Shown: one piece after another, positions 1 to 5,990 of the stretch
How positions within the stretch are numbered: position 1 is the stretch's first letter
How the letters are laid out: each line of letters starts with the position of its first letter
NCBI GenBank assembly: GCA_017304505.1
Contig: JAFKKQ010000125.1
Coordinates: 1-12,544 of the forward strand
Source of the DNA: Hyphomicrobiales bacterium
Lineage (GTDB): Bacteria > Pseudomonadota > Alphaproteobacteria > Rhizobiales > Xanthobacteraceae
Length of the DNA: 12,544 nt
Direction of reading: 5' to 3'
Translations under genes and position numbers: made by a program
The notes under the pieces: model-generated
What the model was told of the DNA's origin: nothing
Seen by the model: only the letters and a program-made list of their open reading frames with translations
Databases searched by the model: none

Positions 1-265
1 GCCGTGCGCCGTAGACGTAAGCGGTGATCTCGGCAACGGCCAAGAACATGATCGCGCCCACGCAAGCAGCCTCGAACAGCTTGCTGCTGACTTGATATGA
101 GCCGATGTCGAGCCACAATCGCCGCACACCGCCGCGGAACTGATAGGCCACCGCAATTGCGAGCATGCCCAACAGTGCAAGCAGGATCAGGCCTGCAACC
201 TGAGCAGCCCCGTGGATCCGGGTGACCGTCTCAAGCGAATCCCATCCGGGCAGGTCACGGCTCAT
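1..265 (-). CDS. Partial small membrane protein, function unknown (3' end beyond window)
   Basis: The leftward reading frame is open for 88 codons from an ATG at 265 to the left edge of the window, with no stop, so only the N-terminal part is visible. After a short polar N-terminus (starts MSRDLPGWDS) there are two clear hydrophobic segments, about residues 20-41 and 64-86, separated by a basic loop (RGGVRRL). This is the pattern of an integral inner-membrane protein. I do not recognise the family. It is transcribed divergently from comF. The start is chosen because the only upstream alternative, the ATG at 282, reaches a TGA after six codons. No convincing Shine-Dalgarno is seen. Coding status rests on the long open frame and the coherent membrane topology; function is unknown. 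Confidence 0.6.
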   Translation of the reverse strand, partial: MSRDLPGWDSLETVTRIHGAAQVAGLILLALLGMLAIAVAYQFRGGVRRLWLDIGSYQVSSKLFEAACVGAIMFLAVAEITAYVYGAR

Positions 266-284
266 AGCAGGTCACGGTTCATAG
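251..284. repeat. 17-bp tandem duplication over the start codon of the membrane-protein gene
   Basis: Positions 251-267 and 268-284 are head-to-tail copies of CAGGTCACGGYTCATAG, differing only at the Y position (C in the first copy, T in the second). On the leftward strand each copy carries an ATG. The outer one (282) opens a six-codon frame, M-N-R-D-L-L-stop, whose TGA overlaps the inner ATG (265) as ATGA. The inner one starts the real frame with M-S-R-D-L. Because 17 is not a multiple of three, the two starts are in different frames. Confidence 0.85.
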
Positions 285-311
285 GTGTCTCGCGGCGTTA
301 TCCCGTCGCGG

Positions 312-340
312 CCGCTGTTGAGGCGGGGTCATAACAGCGG
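312..340. promoter_or_regulatory. Inverted repeat in the comF leader
   Basis: CCGCTGTT (312-319) and AACAGCGG (333-340) are perfect 8-bp inverted repeats around a 13-base loop. They lie 13 bases before the preferred comF ATG at 354. The symmetry could form an RNA hairpin in the leader or act as an operator. The loop holds a GAGG-like sequence. Function is inferred only. If comF really began at the upstream GTG (285), this would be coding sequence instead. Confidence 0.35.
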
Positions 341-353
341 TAGCCTCAAGCCC

Positions 354-1148
354 ATGCAAGGAGCGATTGCCAGGACCGTAAACGCGGCGCGGCTGCGCCG
401 CGTGGCGGCGCCGTTGCGCGCAGTCTTTGGCTGCGCTCTGGACGCGGCCTTGCCGACGCTCTGCCCGGCTTGTCGGGAACCGGTCGGCGGCAGCGGTCTG
501 TGCGCGTCGTGCTGGTCGAGGCTTTCCCTCATCGCGCCGCCGTACTGTCCGCGGCTCGGTATTCCGTTCGCCTACGATCCCGGCCCGGGCGTGCTGTCGA
601 TGCAGGCGATTGCCGACCCGCCGGCCTATCACCGGGCGCGTGCCGCGGTGCGCTACGACGATATTGCCCGTTCGCTGGTCCATGCCCTGAAATATGGTGA
701 CCGGCTCGATCTTGCGCCGGCGATGGGCCGTTGGATGGCGCGCGCCGGGCGCGAGTTGCTGGACGGCGCCGATGCCTTGGTGCCGGTGCCGTTGCACTGG
801 CGACGGCTGTGGACTCGCCGCTTCAACCAGTCGGCTCTTTTGGCGAAAGCGATATCGCGCGAATCCGGCGTTGCCGTTGGCGACGCCATGCTCAAGCGCG
901 TTAAGGCCACCGCGCAGCAAGTCGGACTGTCGCAGACTGAGCGGGCGCAGAACGTTCAAGGTGCGTTCCGTGTGCCGGACGAGGGCCGGGCGACCGTGGC
1001 CGGGCGCCGGCTGGTGCTGATCGACGACGTGTTGACCTCCGGGGCCACCTCGGACGCCTGCGCCCGCGCGCTCTTGCGGGCCGGTGCCCAAAGCGTGGAT
1101 CTGCTGGTGTTTGCCCGGGTTGTCGACGCGATTGAAGCCCCCATATAA
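354..1148 (+). CDS. comF: ComF family phosphoribosyltransferase-like protein
   Basis: This 264-residue protein matches the ComF/GntX family. Near the N-terminus two CxxC pairs (C37-C40 and C50-C53) form the zinc-binding segment typical of ComF. The C-terminal half is a type I phosphoribosyltransferase fold, with LVPVPLHWRR (142-151), RRFNQ (155-159) and the PRPP-binding signature LIDDVLTSGAT at 222-232. In naturally competent bacteria ComF takes part in handling single-stranded DNA during uptake; its reaction is not established, and in non-competent bacteria its role is unclear. I chose the ATG at 354, because the GTG at 285 would add 23 basic, non-conserved residues and abut the divergent gene. 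The usual family length is roughly 240-260. It heads the comF-grxC-Nit-DUF1178 run and is 42 bp from grxC. Confidence 0.9.
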   Translation: MQGAIARTVNAARLRRVAAPLRAVFGCALDAALPTLCPACREPVGGSGLCASCWSRLSLIAPPYCPRLGIPFAYDPGPGVLSMQAIADPPAYHRARAAVRYDDIARSLVHALKYGDRLDLAPAMGRWMARAGRELLDGADALVPVPLHWRRLWTRRFNQSALLAKAISRESGVAVGDAMLKRVKATAQQVGLSQTERAQNVQGAFRVPDEGRATVAGRRLVLIDDVLTSGATSDACARALLRAGAQSVDLLVFARVVDAIEAPI

Positions 1149-1190
1149 CATGGCCTTTCCAATTCCAACGAACCAACGCCGAAGCCGCCC

Positions 1191-1463
1191 ATGCCGCCTG
1201 TCGAAATCTACACCACGCCCTATTGCCCTTATTGCATGGACGCCAAGGCCCTTCTGAGGAAGAAGAATGTCGCGTTCGCGGAGATCGACGTCAGCCGCGA
1301 CCGGGATTTGCGCAGCAAGATGATCGAGCGCGCCCACGGCCGAACGACGGTGCCGCAGATTTTCATCGGCGCGACCCACGTCGGCGGCTGCGACGATCTC
1401 TATGCTCTCGACGGCGAGGGCAAGCTCGACACGCTCCTCAATGCCGGGAGCCCATCGCCATGA
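1191..1463 (+). CDS. grxC: Glutaredoxin 3 (dithiol class)
   Basis: This 90-residue thioredoxin-fold protein has the classical dithiol glutaredoxin active site CPYC at residues 12-15. It also carries the cis-proline loop TVP at 53-55 and the glutathione-binding GGCDDL at 65-70. Length and layout match GrxC. It uses glutathione to reduce protein disulfides and glutathione mixed disulfides in the cytoplasm, and itself is recycled by glutathione and glutathione reductase. It lies 42 bp after comF. Its TGA overlaps the start of the next gene (ATGA at 1460-1463), indicating translational coupling with the Nit-type amidase. Confidence 0.96.
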   Translation: MPPVEIYTTPYCPYCMDAKALLRKKNVAFAEIDVSRDRDLRSKMIERAHGRTTVPQIFIGATHVGGCDDLYALDGEGKLDTLLNAGSPSP

Positions 1464-2350
1464 GCGCGCAACGGGGCGGGAATTCGACCTTCCGCGTCGG
1501 CCTGGTCCAAATGCGTTCGAGCCGCCTGCCTGCGGCCAATCTCGACGTCGCCGCGAAGCTGATCGGCGAAGCCAAGGACGCCGGCGCCGACTATGTGCTC
1601 ACGCCTGAGATGACCAACCTCATGGAGGCGAGCCGCGATCGGCTGCTCGCCGCCATTGTCGACGAAGAACAGGATTCAAGCCTTGCCACGTTCCGTGAGC
1701 TGGCGCGTAAACTTGCCATCCACCTGCACATCGGCTCGCTTGCGGTGAAGGCCGCGCCCGACAAGGCGGCCAACCGCTCGTTCCTGATCGATCCGCGGGG
1801 CGAGATCGTTGCGCGTTACGACAAGATCCATATGTTCGATGTCGATCTTGCGGGGGGTGAAACCTATCGCGAGTCGCGCAGCTACCGCCCCGGCGAGAGC
1901 GCTGTCCTGCACGACCTGCCTTGGGGCCGCCTCGGCCTGACCATTTGTTACGATCTGCGCTTTCCCTCGCTTTACCGGGCGCTTGCGGAGGCCGGTGCGT
2001 CGTTCCTCGCTGTTCCGTCGGCATTCACGCAGCAAACGGGCGAGGCGCATTGGCATGTTCTGAATCGCGCGCGTGCGATCGAGAACGGCTGCTATGTGTT
2101 CGCGGCGGCACAGGCGGGCCGGCATGAGAACGGTCGCGAAACGTTCGGTCATTCGCTGGTGGTCGATCCTTGGGGTCGCATCGTTGCCGAGGGCGGCGTG
2201 GAGCCCGGCATCGTGCTGGCGGACGTTGATCCCGCCGCTGTCGCGGCCGCACGTGCCCGCGTGCCGTCGCTGCAGCACGGCCGACGCTTTGAGCTGGCCG
2301 AGCCGCTGGCGGAACCGATGCATCTTCGGGCTGTCGGGGGGCCGGCATGA
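1460..2350 (+). CDS. Nitrilase-superfamily amidase, Nit1 / deaminated glutathione amidase-like
   Basis: This 296-residue protein is a carbon-nitrogen hydrolase with the complete catalytic triad: E50 (in LTPEMTN), K122 (in YDKIHMFDVDL) and the nucleophile C163 (in TICYDLRFPSLYR). The MFDVDL and CYDLRFP contexts are those of the Nit1 branch. Characterised Nit1 members hydrolyse deaminated glutathione, a transaminase side product, to alpha-ketoglutarate and cysteinylglycine; some older annotations call them nitrilases or NAD-synthetase-like amidases. The ATG at 1460 is preceded by GGGAG at 1446-1450 and overlaps the grxC stop. The coupling to a glutaredoxin fits a glutathione metabolite-repair role. 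Family assignment is firm; the exact substrate is inferred. Confidence 0.9.
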   Translation: MSAQRGGNSTFRVGLVQMRSSRLPAANLDVAAKLIGEAKDAGADYVLTPEMTNLMEASRDRLLAAIVDEEQDSSLATFRELARKLAIHLHIGSLAVKAAPDKAANRSFLIDPRGEIVARYDKIHMFDVDLAGGETYRESRSYRPGESAVLHDLPWGRLGLTICYDLRFPSLYRALAEAGASFLAVPSAFTQQTGEAHWHVLNRARAIENGCYVFAAAQAGRHENGRETFGHSLVVDPWGRIVAEGGVEPGIVLADVDPAAVAAARARVPSLQHGRRFELAEPLAEPMHLRAVGGPA

Positions 2351-2844
2351 TCCGCTATTCGCTCGTGTGCGAGCGTAAGCACCCGTTCGAAATCTGGTTC
2401 AAGAATTCCGCCGATTACGACAAGCAGTCGAAGCGCGGACTGGTGACGTGCCCGTCTTGCGGTTCGGCCAAAGTCGAGAAGGCGCTCATGGCGCCGTCGC
2501 TCGGCCGCGGCGCGAAGAGCCCAGCCGCGCCGGTTGCCGAGGCGCAAACGCCGGAAGCACAGCCGCCGGAAGCGCCGTCGGCGGTCGGCAACAAATCGCC
2601 GGTTGCGATGATGTCGCCGCAGGAGCGCGAGTTCCGCTCCAAGCTGAAGGAATTGCGCGACCACCTTATCAAGAATGCCGAAAACGTCGGCGGCCGTTTT
2701 CCGGAAGAAGCCCGCAAGATGCACTATGGCGAAGCCGAGCACCGCTCGATCTATGGCGAAGCCTCGCCGCAGGAGGCAAAGGAACTGCTCGACGAAGGCG
2801 TCGAGTTGCATCCGCTTCCCATGCTGCCCGACGAGCGGAATTAG
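2347..2844 (+). CDS. DUF1178 family protein with zinc-ribbon-like N-terminus
   Basis: This 165-residue protein has the features of DUF1178, a family widespread in Alpha- and Betaproteobacteria with no established function. The N-terminus MIRYSLVCERKHPFEIWF carries C8, followed by CPSC (C35, C38), a likely incomplete zinc ribbon. The middle (about 50-85) is Ala/Pro-rich and low complexity. The C-terminal half is a conserved helical segment (EFRSKLKELRDHLIKN) and ends with the typical EGVELHPLPMLPDE tail. It overlaps the preceding amidase gene by ATGA (2347-2350) and is the last gene of the operon. No enzymatic motif is visible. Confidence 0.92.
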   Translation: MIRYSLVCERKHPFEIWFKNSADYDKQSKRGLVTCPSCGSAKVEKALMAPSLGRGAKSPAAPVAEAQTPEAQPPEAPSAVGNKSPVAMMSPQEREFRSKLKELRDHLIKNAENVGGRFPEEARKMHYGEAEHRSIYGEASPQEAKELLDEGVELHPLPMLPDERN

Positions 2845-2860
2845 CGACTCACGCGATCCG

Positions 2861-2878
2861 AATCCGTTCTCACGGATT
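2861..2878 (+). terminator. Stem-loop after the comF-DUF1178 operon
   Basis: AATCCGT (2861-2867) and ACGGATT (2872-2878) form a perfect 7-bp stem around a 4-base loop, 16 bases after the DUF1178 stop. No T-run follows, so it is either a weak terminator or a 3' end stabiliser. The rest of 2845-3020 shows nothing I can name, apart from a short TTGCCGG direct repeat near 2951-2964. Confidence 0.35.
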
Positions 2879-3113
2879 GAGGCGCAACAACGCGCTCGCC
2901 CTGAGCACATGCGACATTTTGTGCCACATCGGCGCCATTTCTGAGTCCAATTGCCGGTTGCCGGGTGGCCAATCCGGCTCGATTGCCTTAAGTTCAACTC
3001 TTCCCACAAATCGCCGAGGAGATGGACCCATTCATAGTCCCAATGGAAGCTCTGACTTCACTGCCTTTTCTCAGATCAATGCGTCGAAAGCCAACTTCGA
3101 CGACATCTACAAG

Positions 3114-3995
3114 ATGGCCGACCCCCGCGCCTATTTTTCGGTTCTAGGCGCCCTGGACTACATGATTCCGGACGTTGCCGAGCCGGTCGTCCGCCAGATC
3201 CTGACGGCGACGGCCGAGGTCGAAGGCGGCGCCGGCCCGGTGGTTCTCGACGTCGGCTGCTCGTATGGCATCAACGCTGCCCTTCACCGGTTCCGGCTCA
3301 ACTTCGACACCTTGCGGCGACGTTATGCGCGGCGTGAAATGGCGGCGCTCAGTCCCGATGTCATGACGAGTTTCGACCAGAATTATTTTGCCGCGTGGCC
3401 GGATACGGGTCAGGGGCGCTTCATCGGGCTCGATGTTTCCAAGCCTGCGATCCGCTATGCCAAGACGGTCGGGCTGCTGGATGACGGCATCGCGGCGGAT
3501 CTCGAGACAAATTCTCTGACTCCCGACCAGGCGAAGATCGTCAGCAGGGCCAATGTGATCCTCGCGACCGGTTGCGTCGGGTATGTGACGGAGAAGACCT
3601 ATCGCAAGCTGCTCGATACGATGAGCCGGGCGCCGTGGGTCATTTCCTTCGTGCTGCGGATGTTCCCTTACGAGCCGTTGGCGGAGGTTCTTGCGGAACG
3701 CGGACTGGTCACAGAACGTCTGCAAGGCGCGACCTTTGTGCAGCGTCGTTTTCGGGACATCGAAGAATTCGAAAGTACCGTCGTGGCTATGAAAGAGCGC
3801 GGCGTCGATACGACCGGCTTCGAGTCCGAGGGACTGTTCCACGCGGACCTGTTCCTGTCGCGGCCCGAAGCCGACGCCGCGGCGCTGCCGCTGGAAACGC
3901 TTGTGACCGTGACGAGCGGTCGCAACAAAACAATCGGTCCGCGATATGTCGAGGTCGATGCCGACCAGGGCATGCAGGTGGCGCTGGTTCCGTAA
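3114..3995 (+). CDS. Class I SAM-dependent methyltransferase (start uncertain)
   Basis: From the ATG at 3114 this is 293 residues. The SAM-binding motif I is VVLDVGCSYGIN at 43-54, and a post-I acidic motif FIGLDVSKPAIRYAK follows, so a Rossmann-fold methyltransferase is likely. The substrate is unknown. The start is problematic. Codon usage and the protein-like sequence SKANFDDIYKMADPRAYF continue upstream of 3114 to about 3080, but that extension has no in-frame ATG or GTG; the nearest alternative is a TTG at 2958 without a ribosome-binding site. A good AGGAG lies at 3017-3021, with an ATG at 3022 and another at 3079, but both ATGs are one frame out. Either a rare start (ATT at 3030, 8 bases after AGGAG) is used or a base has been lost near the 5' end. 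It is convergent with the permease gene. Confidence 0.75.
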   Translation: MADPRAYFSVLGALDYMIPDVAEPVVRQILTATAEVEGGAGPVVLDVGCSYGINAALHRFRLNFDTLRRRYARREMAALSPDVMTSFDQNYFAAWPDTGQGRFIGLDVSKPAIRYAKTVGLLDDGIAADLETNSLTPDQAKIVSRANVILATGCVGYVTEKTYRKLLDTMSRAPWVISFVLRMFPYEPLAEVLAERGLVTERLQGATFVQRRFRDIEEFESTVVAMKERGVDTTGFESEGLFHADLFLSRPEADAAALPLETLVTVTSGRNKTIGPRYVEVDADQGMQVALVP

Positions 3996-4018
3996 GGTTC
4001 GAGCAACGGATAGGCCCG

Positions 4019-4043
4019 ATCCCGGCGCGAGATGCCGGGATTT
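4019..4043. terminator. Stem-loop between convergent methyltransferase and permease genes
   Basis: ATCCCGGC (4019-4026) pairs with GCCGGGAT (4034-4041) in a perfect 8-bp, GC-rich stem with a 7-base loop. It sits in the 56-bp gap between two convergent stops (3995 and 4052). On the plus strand it runs into TTT, a short U-tract. It plausibly ends the methyltransferase transcript and, less well, the permease transcript. Confidence 0.5.
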
Positions 4044-4051
4044 CGCCGCGA

Positions 4052-4957
4052 CTATCTCTCCTGCACCCAGATCAACAGTGCGCAGCCAACGACGATCAGG
4101 ACGATGCCGATGGCATCGCGCCGGCTGGTTGCTTGCTTGAATGCGAACAGCGTTATGGCCTGGGCGAACAGCACCTCGACCAGCGCCAGCGTGCGAACGT
4201 TGGCGACGCTGGTCAAAGCGAAAGCGAGGAACCAGAACTCCGATGCCACCGCGCCCATGAAACCGGCGAACAGCGACGGCCGCCAGGCGCGCATGATGGC
4301 CGTCAGCACCTTGCGATCGCGGACGGCGAGATAGAGCGTCAGCGTTGCGGCCTGCATCACCAGGCCGACGGCCACGGTGAAGGTGGCCGCCATCACGAAG
4401 CTCGGCAGGCCGAGCGAAAGGATGGCACCACGATAGCCGACCGCGGAGATGGCAAACATCGCGCCCGAGAACAGGCCGAGCAACACCGACCGCAGGCCGC
4501 CTTCCAGCGCTGCCTTGCCCTTGAGTGAGATAACGACAACACCGGCCGTCGCGACCAGGATGGCGGCGATGGTGCCGGGCGTTACGCGATCGCCGAGAAA
4601 AATGAGCCCAAAGGCGGCCGCCTGGATCGCTTCGGTTTTGATGTAAGCGATGGTGACCACGAACGAGCGGTCGTTCATGGTCGCAAGCATCAGCGCGGTG
4701 GCAAGAATTTGCGCGCCGGCGCCGAGCACCGCCCAGGGCCAGAACACGCCGGGTGGGTTCGGCAGCGCCGAGCCGGTCAAGAACACAATTCCCGCCAGGA
4801 TCGCGAGCGCGAACGGAAAGCCGAACAGGAAGCGCACATGGGTGGCGCCGACGGTGCCAAGCGTGGCGGTCAACTCCCGCTGCATGGCGTTGCGCGCGGT
4901 CTGCCCCGCGGCAGCGAGAAGCGTGAATGGAATCCAGAGCAGGCTCGTGGCGAACAT
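4052..4957 (-). CDS. EamA/DMT-superfamily transporter
   Basis: This 301-residue protein is highly hydrophobic, with about ten predicted membrane helices arranged as two five-helix EamA-like halves. Recognisable pieces include the charged loop after helix 1 (ARNAMQREL), the end-of-half motif IFLGDRVTPGTIAAILVATAGVVVI near 118-142, and a matching C-terminal half ending ALLIWVQER. The drug/metabolite transporter superfamily moves amino acids, nucleosides and other small metabolites across the inner membrane; the substrate cannot be read from sequence. The ATG at 4957 has only a weak ribosome-binding site. It lies in the same orientation as ubiG, 118 bp downstream of it, and is convergent with the methyltransferase gene. 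Confidence 0.85.
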   Translation of the reverse strand: MFATSLLWIPFTLLAAAGQTARNAMQRELTATLGTVGATHVRFLFGFPFALAILAGIVFLTGSALPNPPGVFWPWAVLGAGAQILATALMLATMNDRSFVVTIAYIKTEAIQAAAFGLIFLGDRVTPGTIAAILVATAGVVVISLKGKAALEGGLRSVLLGLFSGAMFAISAVGYRGAILSLGLPSFVMAATFTVAVGLVMQAATLTLYLAVRDRKVLTAIMRAWRPSLFAGFMGAVASEFWFLAFALTSVANVRTLALVEVLFAQAITLFAFKQATSRRDAIGIVLIVVGCALLIWVQER

Positions 4958-5030
4958 GGGCGCGCTTTCAACGGGACAGCGGTTTTATTGCCGCGCTTCG
5001 CGGCTGGCAGTCTTACGAAGGCGTGGGGTA

Positions 5031-5046
5031 TCGGGACAAGCCCCGA
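5031..5046 (-). repeat. Short stem-loop after ubiG sharing the REP-like core
   Basis: TCGGG (5031-5035) and CCCGA (5042-5046) form a small hairpin 30 bases beyond the ubiG stop. Read on the leftward strand, positions 5043-5032 are GGGCTTGTCCCG, which differs by one base from GGGCTTGACCCG at 9751-9762 in the REP-like element. A second hairpin, GCCGCG-CTT-CGCGGC, lies at 4990-5004. Neither has a U-tract. It may be a solitary, decayed half of the repeat. Confidence 0.3.
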
Positions 5047-5075
5047 CCGGAACGTGGCTGGTCTGCGCGGGCTGC

Positions 5076-5843
5076 TTACGCCGGTTTCTCCGCCACCATC
5101 ATGTAATTGACGTCGGTGTCGCGCGAAAGCTGCCAACGGTCCGCTAGCGGGTTGTAGATTACGCCTTGATCGGCCACGACGGTGAGCCCGCTTCGCTCCA
5201 TCGCGATCTCCAACTCGTTGGGCGTCACGAACTTGTCCCAACGGTGGGTGCCGACCGGCAGCCACCGCAGCACGTATTCCGCGCCGACGATGGCGAGTGC
5301 AAAGCTCTTGAGCGTGCGGTTGAGCGTGGCGGCGATCATGATGCCGCCGGGCTTGACCATGTCGGCGCAGCTTTGGACAAACAGCGGCACGTCGGCGACG
5401 TGCTCCACCACCTCCATCGCCAGCACCACGTCGAACCGCTCGCCGGTCGCGGCCAACTCCTCCGCCGTGCTGCAGCGGTAGTCGATGGCAAGCCCGCTCT
5501 GGGCGGCATGCTCGGCGGCCACGGCGATGTTGGTTTCGGAGGGGTCCACCCCCACCATCGAGGCCCCGAGCCGGGCCAGCGGCTCCGACAGCAGGCCGCC
5601 GCCACAGCCGATGTCGAGCATCCGCAGTCCCTGCATCGAATCGAGCCGCCGGGCGTCGCGATCGAACCGCGCCGCCGCCTGGTCGCGGACATAGCCGATG
5701 CGCACCGGATTGAATTTGTGCAGCGGCGCCATCTTGCCGCGCGGGTTCCACCACTCGGAGGCGAGCGCGGAAAACCGTTCGACCTCGGCTTGGTCAATGG
5801 TGTCTCGTCCGGATGGACCCTGGCGCTGTGCTTTCGGGGCCAT
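5076..5843 (-). CDS. ubiG: 3-demethylubiquinone-9 3-O-methyltransferase / 2-polyprenyl-6-hydroxyphenol methylase
   Basis: This 255-residue class I methyltransferase matches UbiG, which carries out both O-methylation steps of ubiquinone biosynthesis using SAM. The N-terminal signature [16 protein letters not shown]...[13 protein letters not shown] (about 19-52) is diagnostic. It is followed by motif [14 protein letters not shown] (76-88), post-I VGVDPS (97-102) and [13 protein letters not shown] (motif II). [18 protein letters not shown] and the C-terminal YNPLADRW...DVNYMM are also typical. I chose the ATG at 5843; the upstream frame to 6092 overlaps lysC and has no UbiG similarity. The protein acts at the cytoplasmic face of the inner membrane. 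The gene is divergent from lysC across 147 bp, an arrangement familiar in Bradyrhizobium-like genomes. Confidence 0.96.
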   Translation of the reverse strand: MAPKAQRQGPSGRDTIDQAEVERFSALASEWWNPRGKMAPLHKFNPVRIGYVRDQAAARFDRDARRLDSMQGLRMLDIGCGGGLLSEPLARLGASMVGVDPSETNIAVAAEHAAQSGLAIDYRCSTAEELAATGERFDVVLAMEVVEHVADVPLFVQSCADMVKPGGIMIAATLNRTLKSFALAIVGAEYVLRWLPVGTHRWDKFVTPNELEIAMERSGLTVVADQGVIYNPLADRWQLSRDTDVNYMMVAEKPA

Positions 5844-5891
5844 GCCCGCTCTCTCGTCCTGCTCTTCGAAGGCCAATCCCGGGCGCCGCGG

Positions 5892-5923
5892 TTGCGGCCC
5901 CCGAACCTCGCCGGTATGTATAC
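5892..5923. promoter_or_regulatory. Candidate promoter in the ubiG-lysC divergent region
   Basis: On the plus strand TTGCGG (5892-5897) and TATGTA (5915-5920) are separated by 17 bp and could drive lysC, leaving a leader of about 65 bases. The same AT-rich spot read leftward gives TATACA (5922-5917), a possible -10 for ubiG, but no good -35 is seen for it. The match to the consensus is modest on both strands. Confidence 0.25.
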
Positions 5924-5990
5924 GCGCCTTTTTGGGTTGGCGCTCCAGTGGGTCGCGCCACCGGTTCTTAAGTGTTTGGAGACGCCTCGC

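Noticed and set aside
285..353. N-terminal extension of ComF from GTG 285
   Set aside because: Adds 23 basic residues without family similarity, touches the divergent gene's 5' region, and covers an inverted repeat that looks like leader sequence.
279..1379. Long leftward open frame opposite comF and grxC
   Set aside because: Arg/Gly/His-rich, low-complexity translation with no motif, fully antisense to two well-recognised genes; a GC-rich shadow frame.
2448..3113. Open frame fused in front of the methyltransferase
   Set aside because: Its 5' part is a shadow of DUF1178 in another frame, and 2845-3020 lacks coding-like codon use; only about 3080-3113 looks like genuine coding extension.
5166..5990. 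275-codon in-frame extension upstream of LysC
   Set aside because: Antisense to ubiG, with no kinase similarity before the M-A-R-L-V-M-K-F start; GTG 5991 has its own ribosome-binding site.
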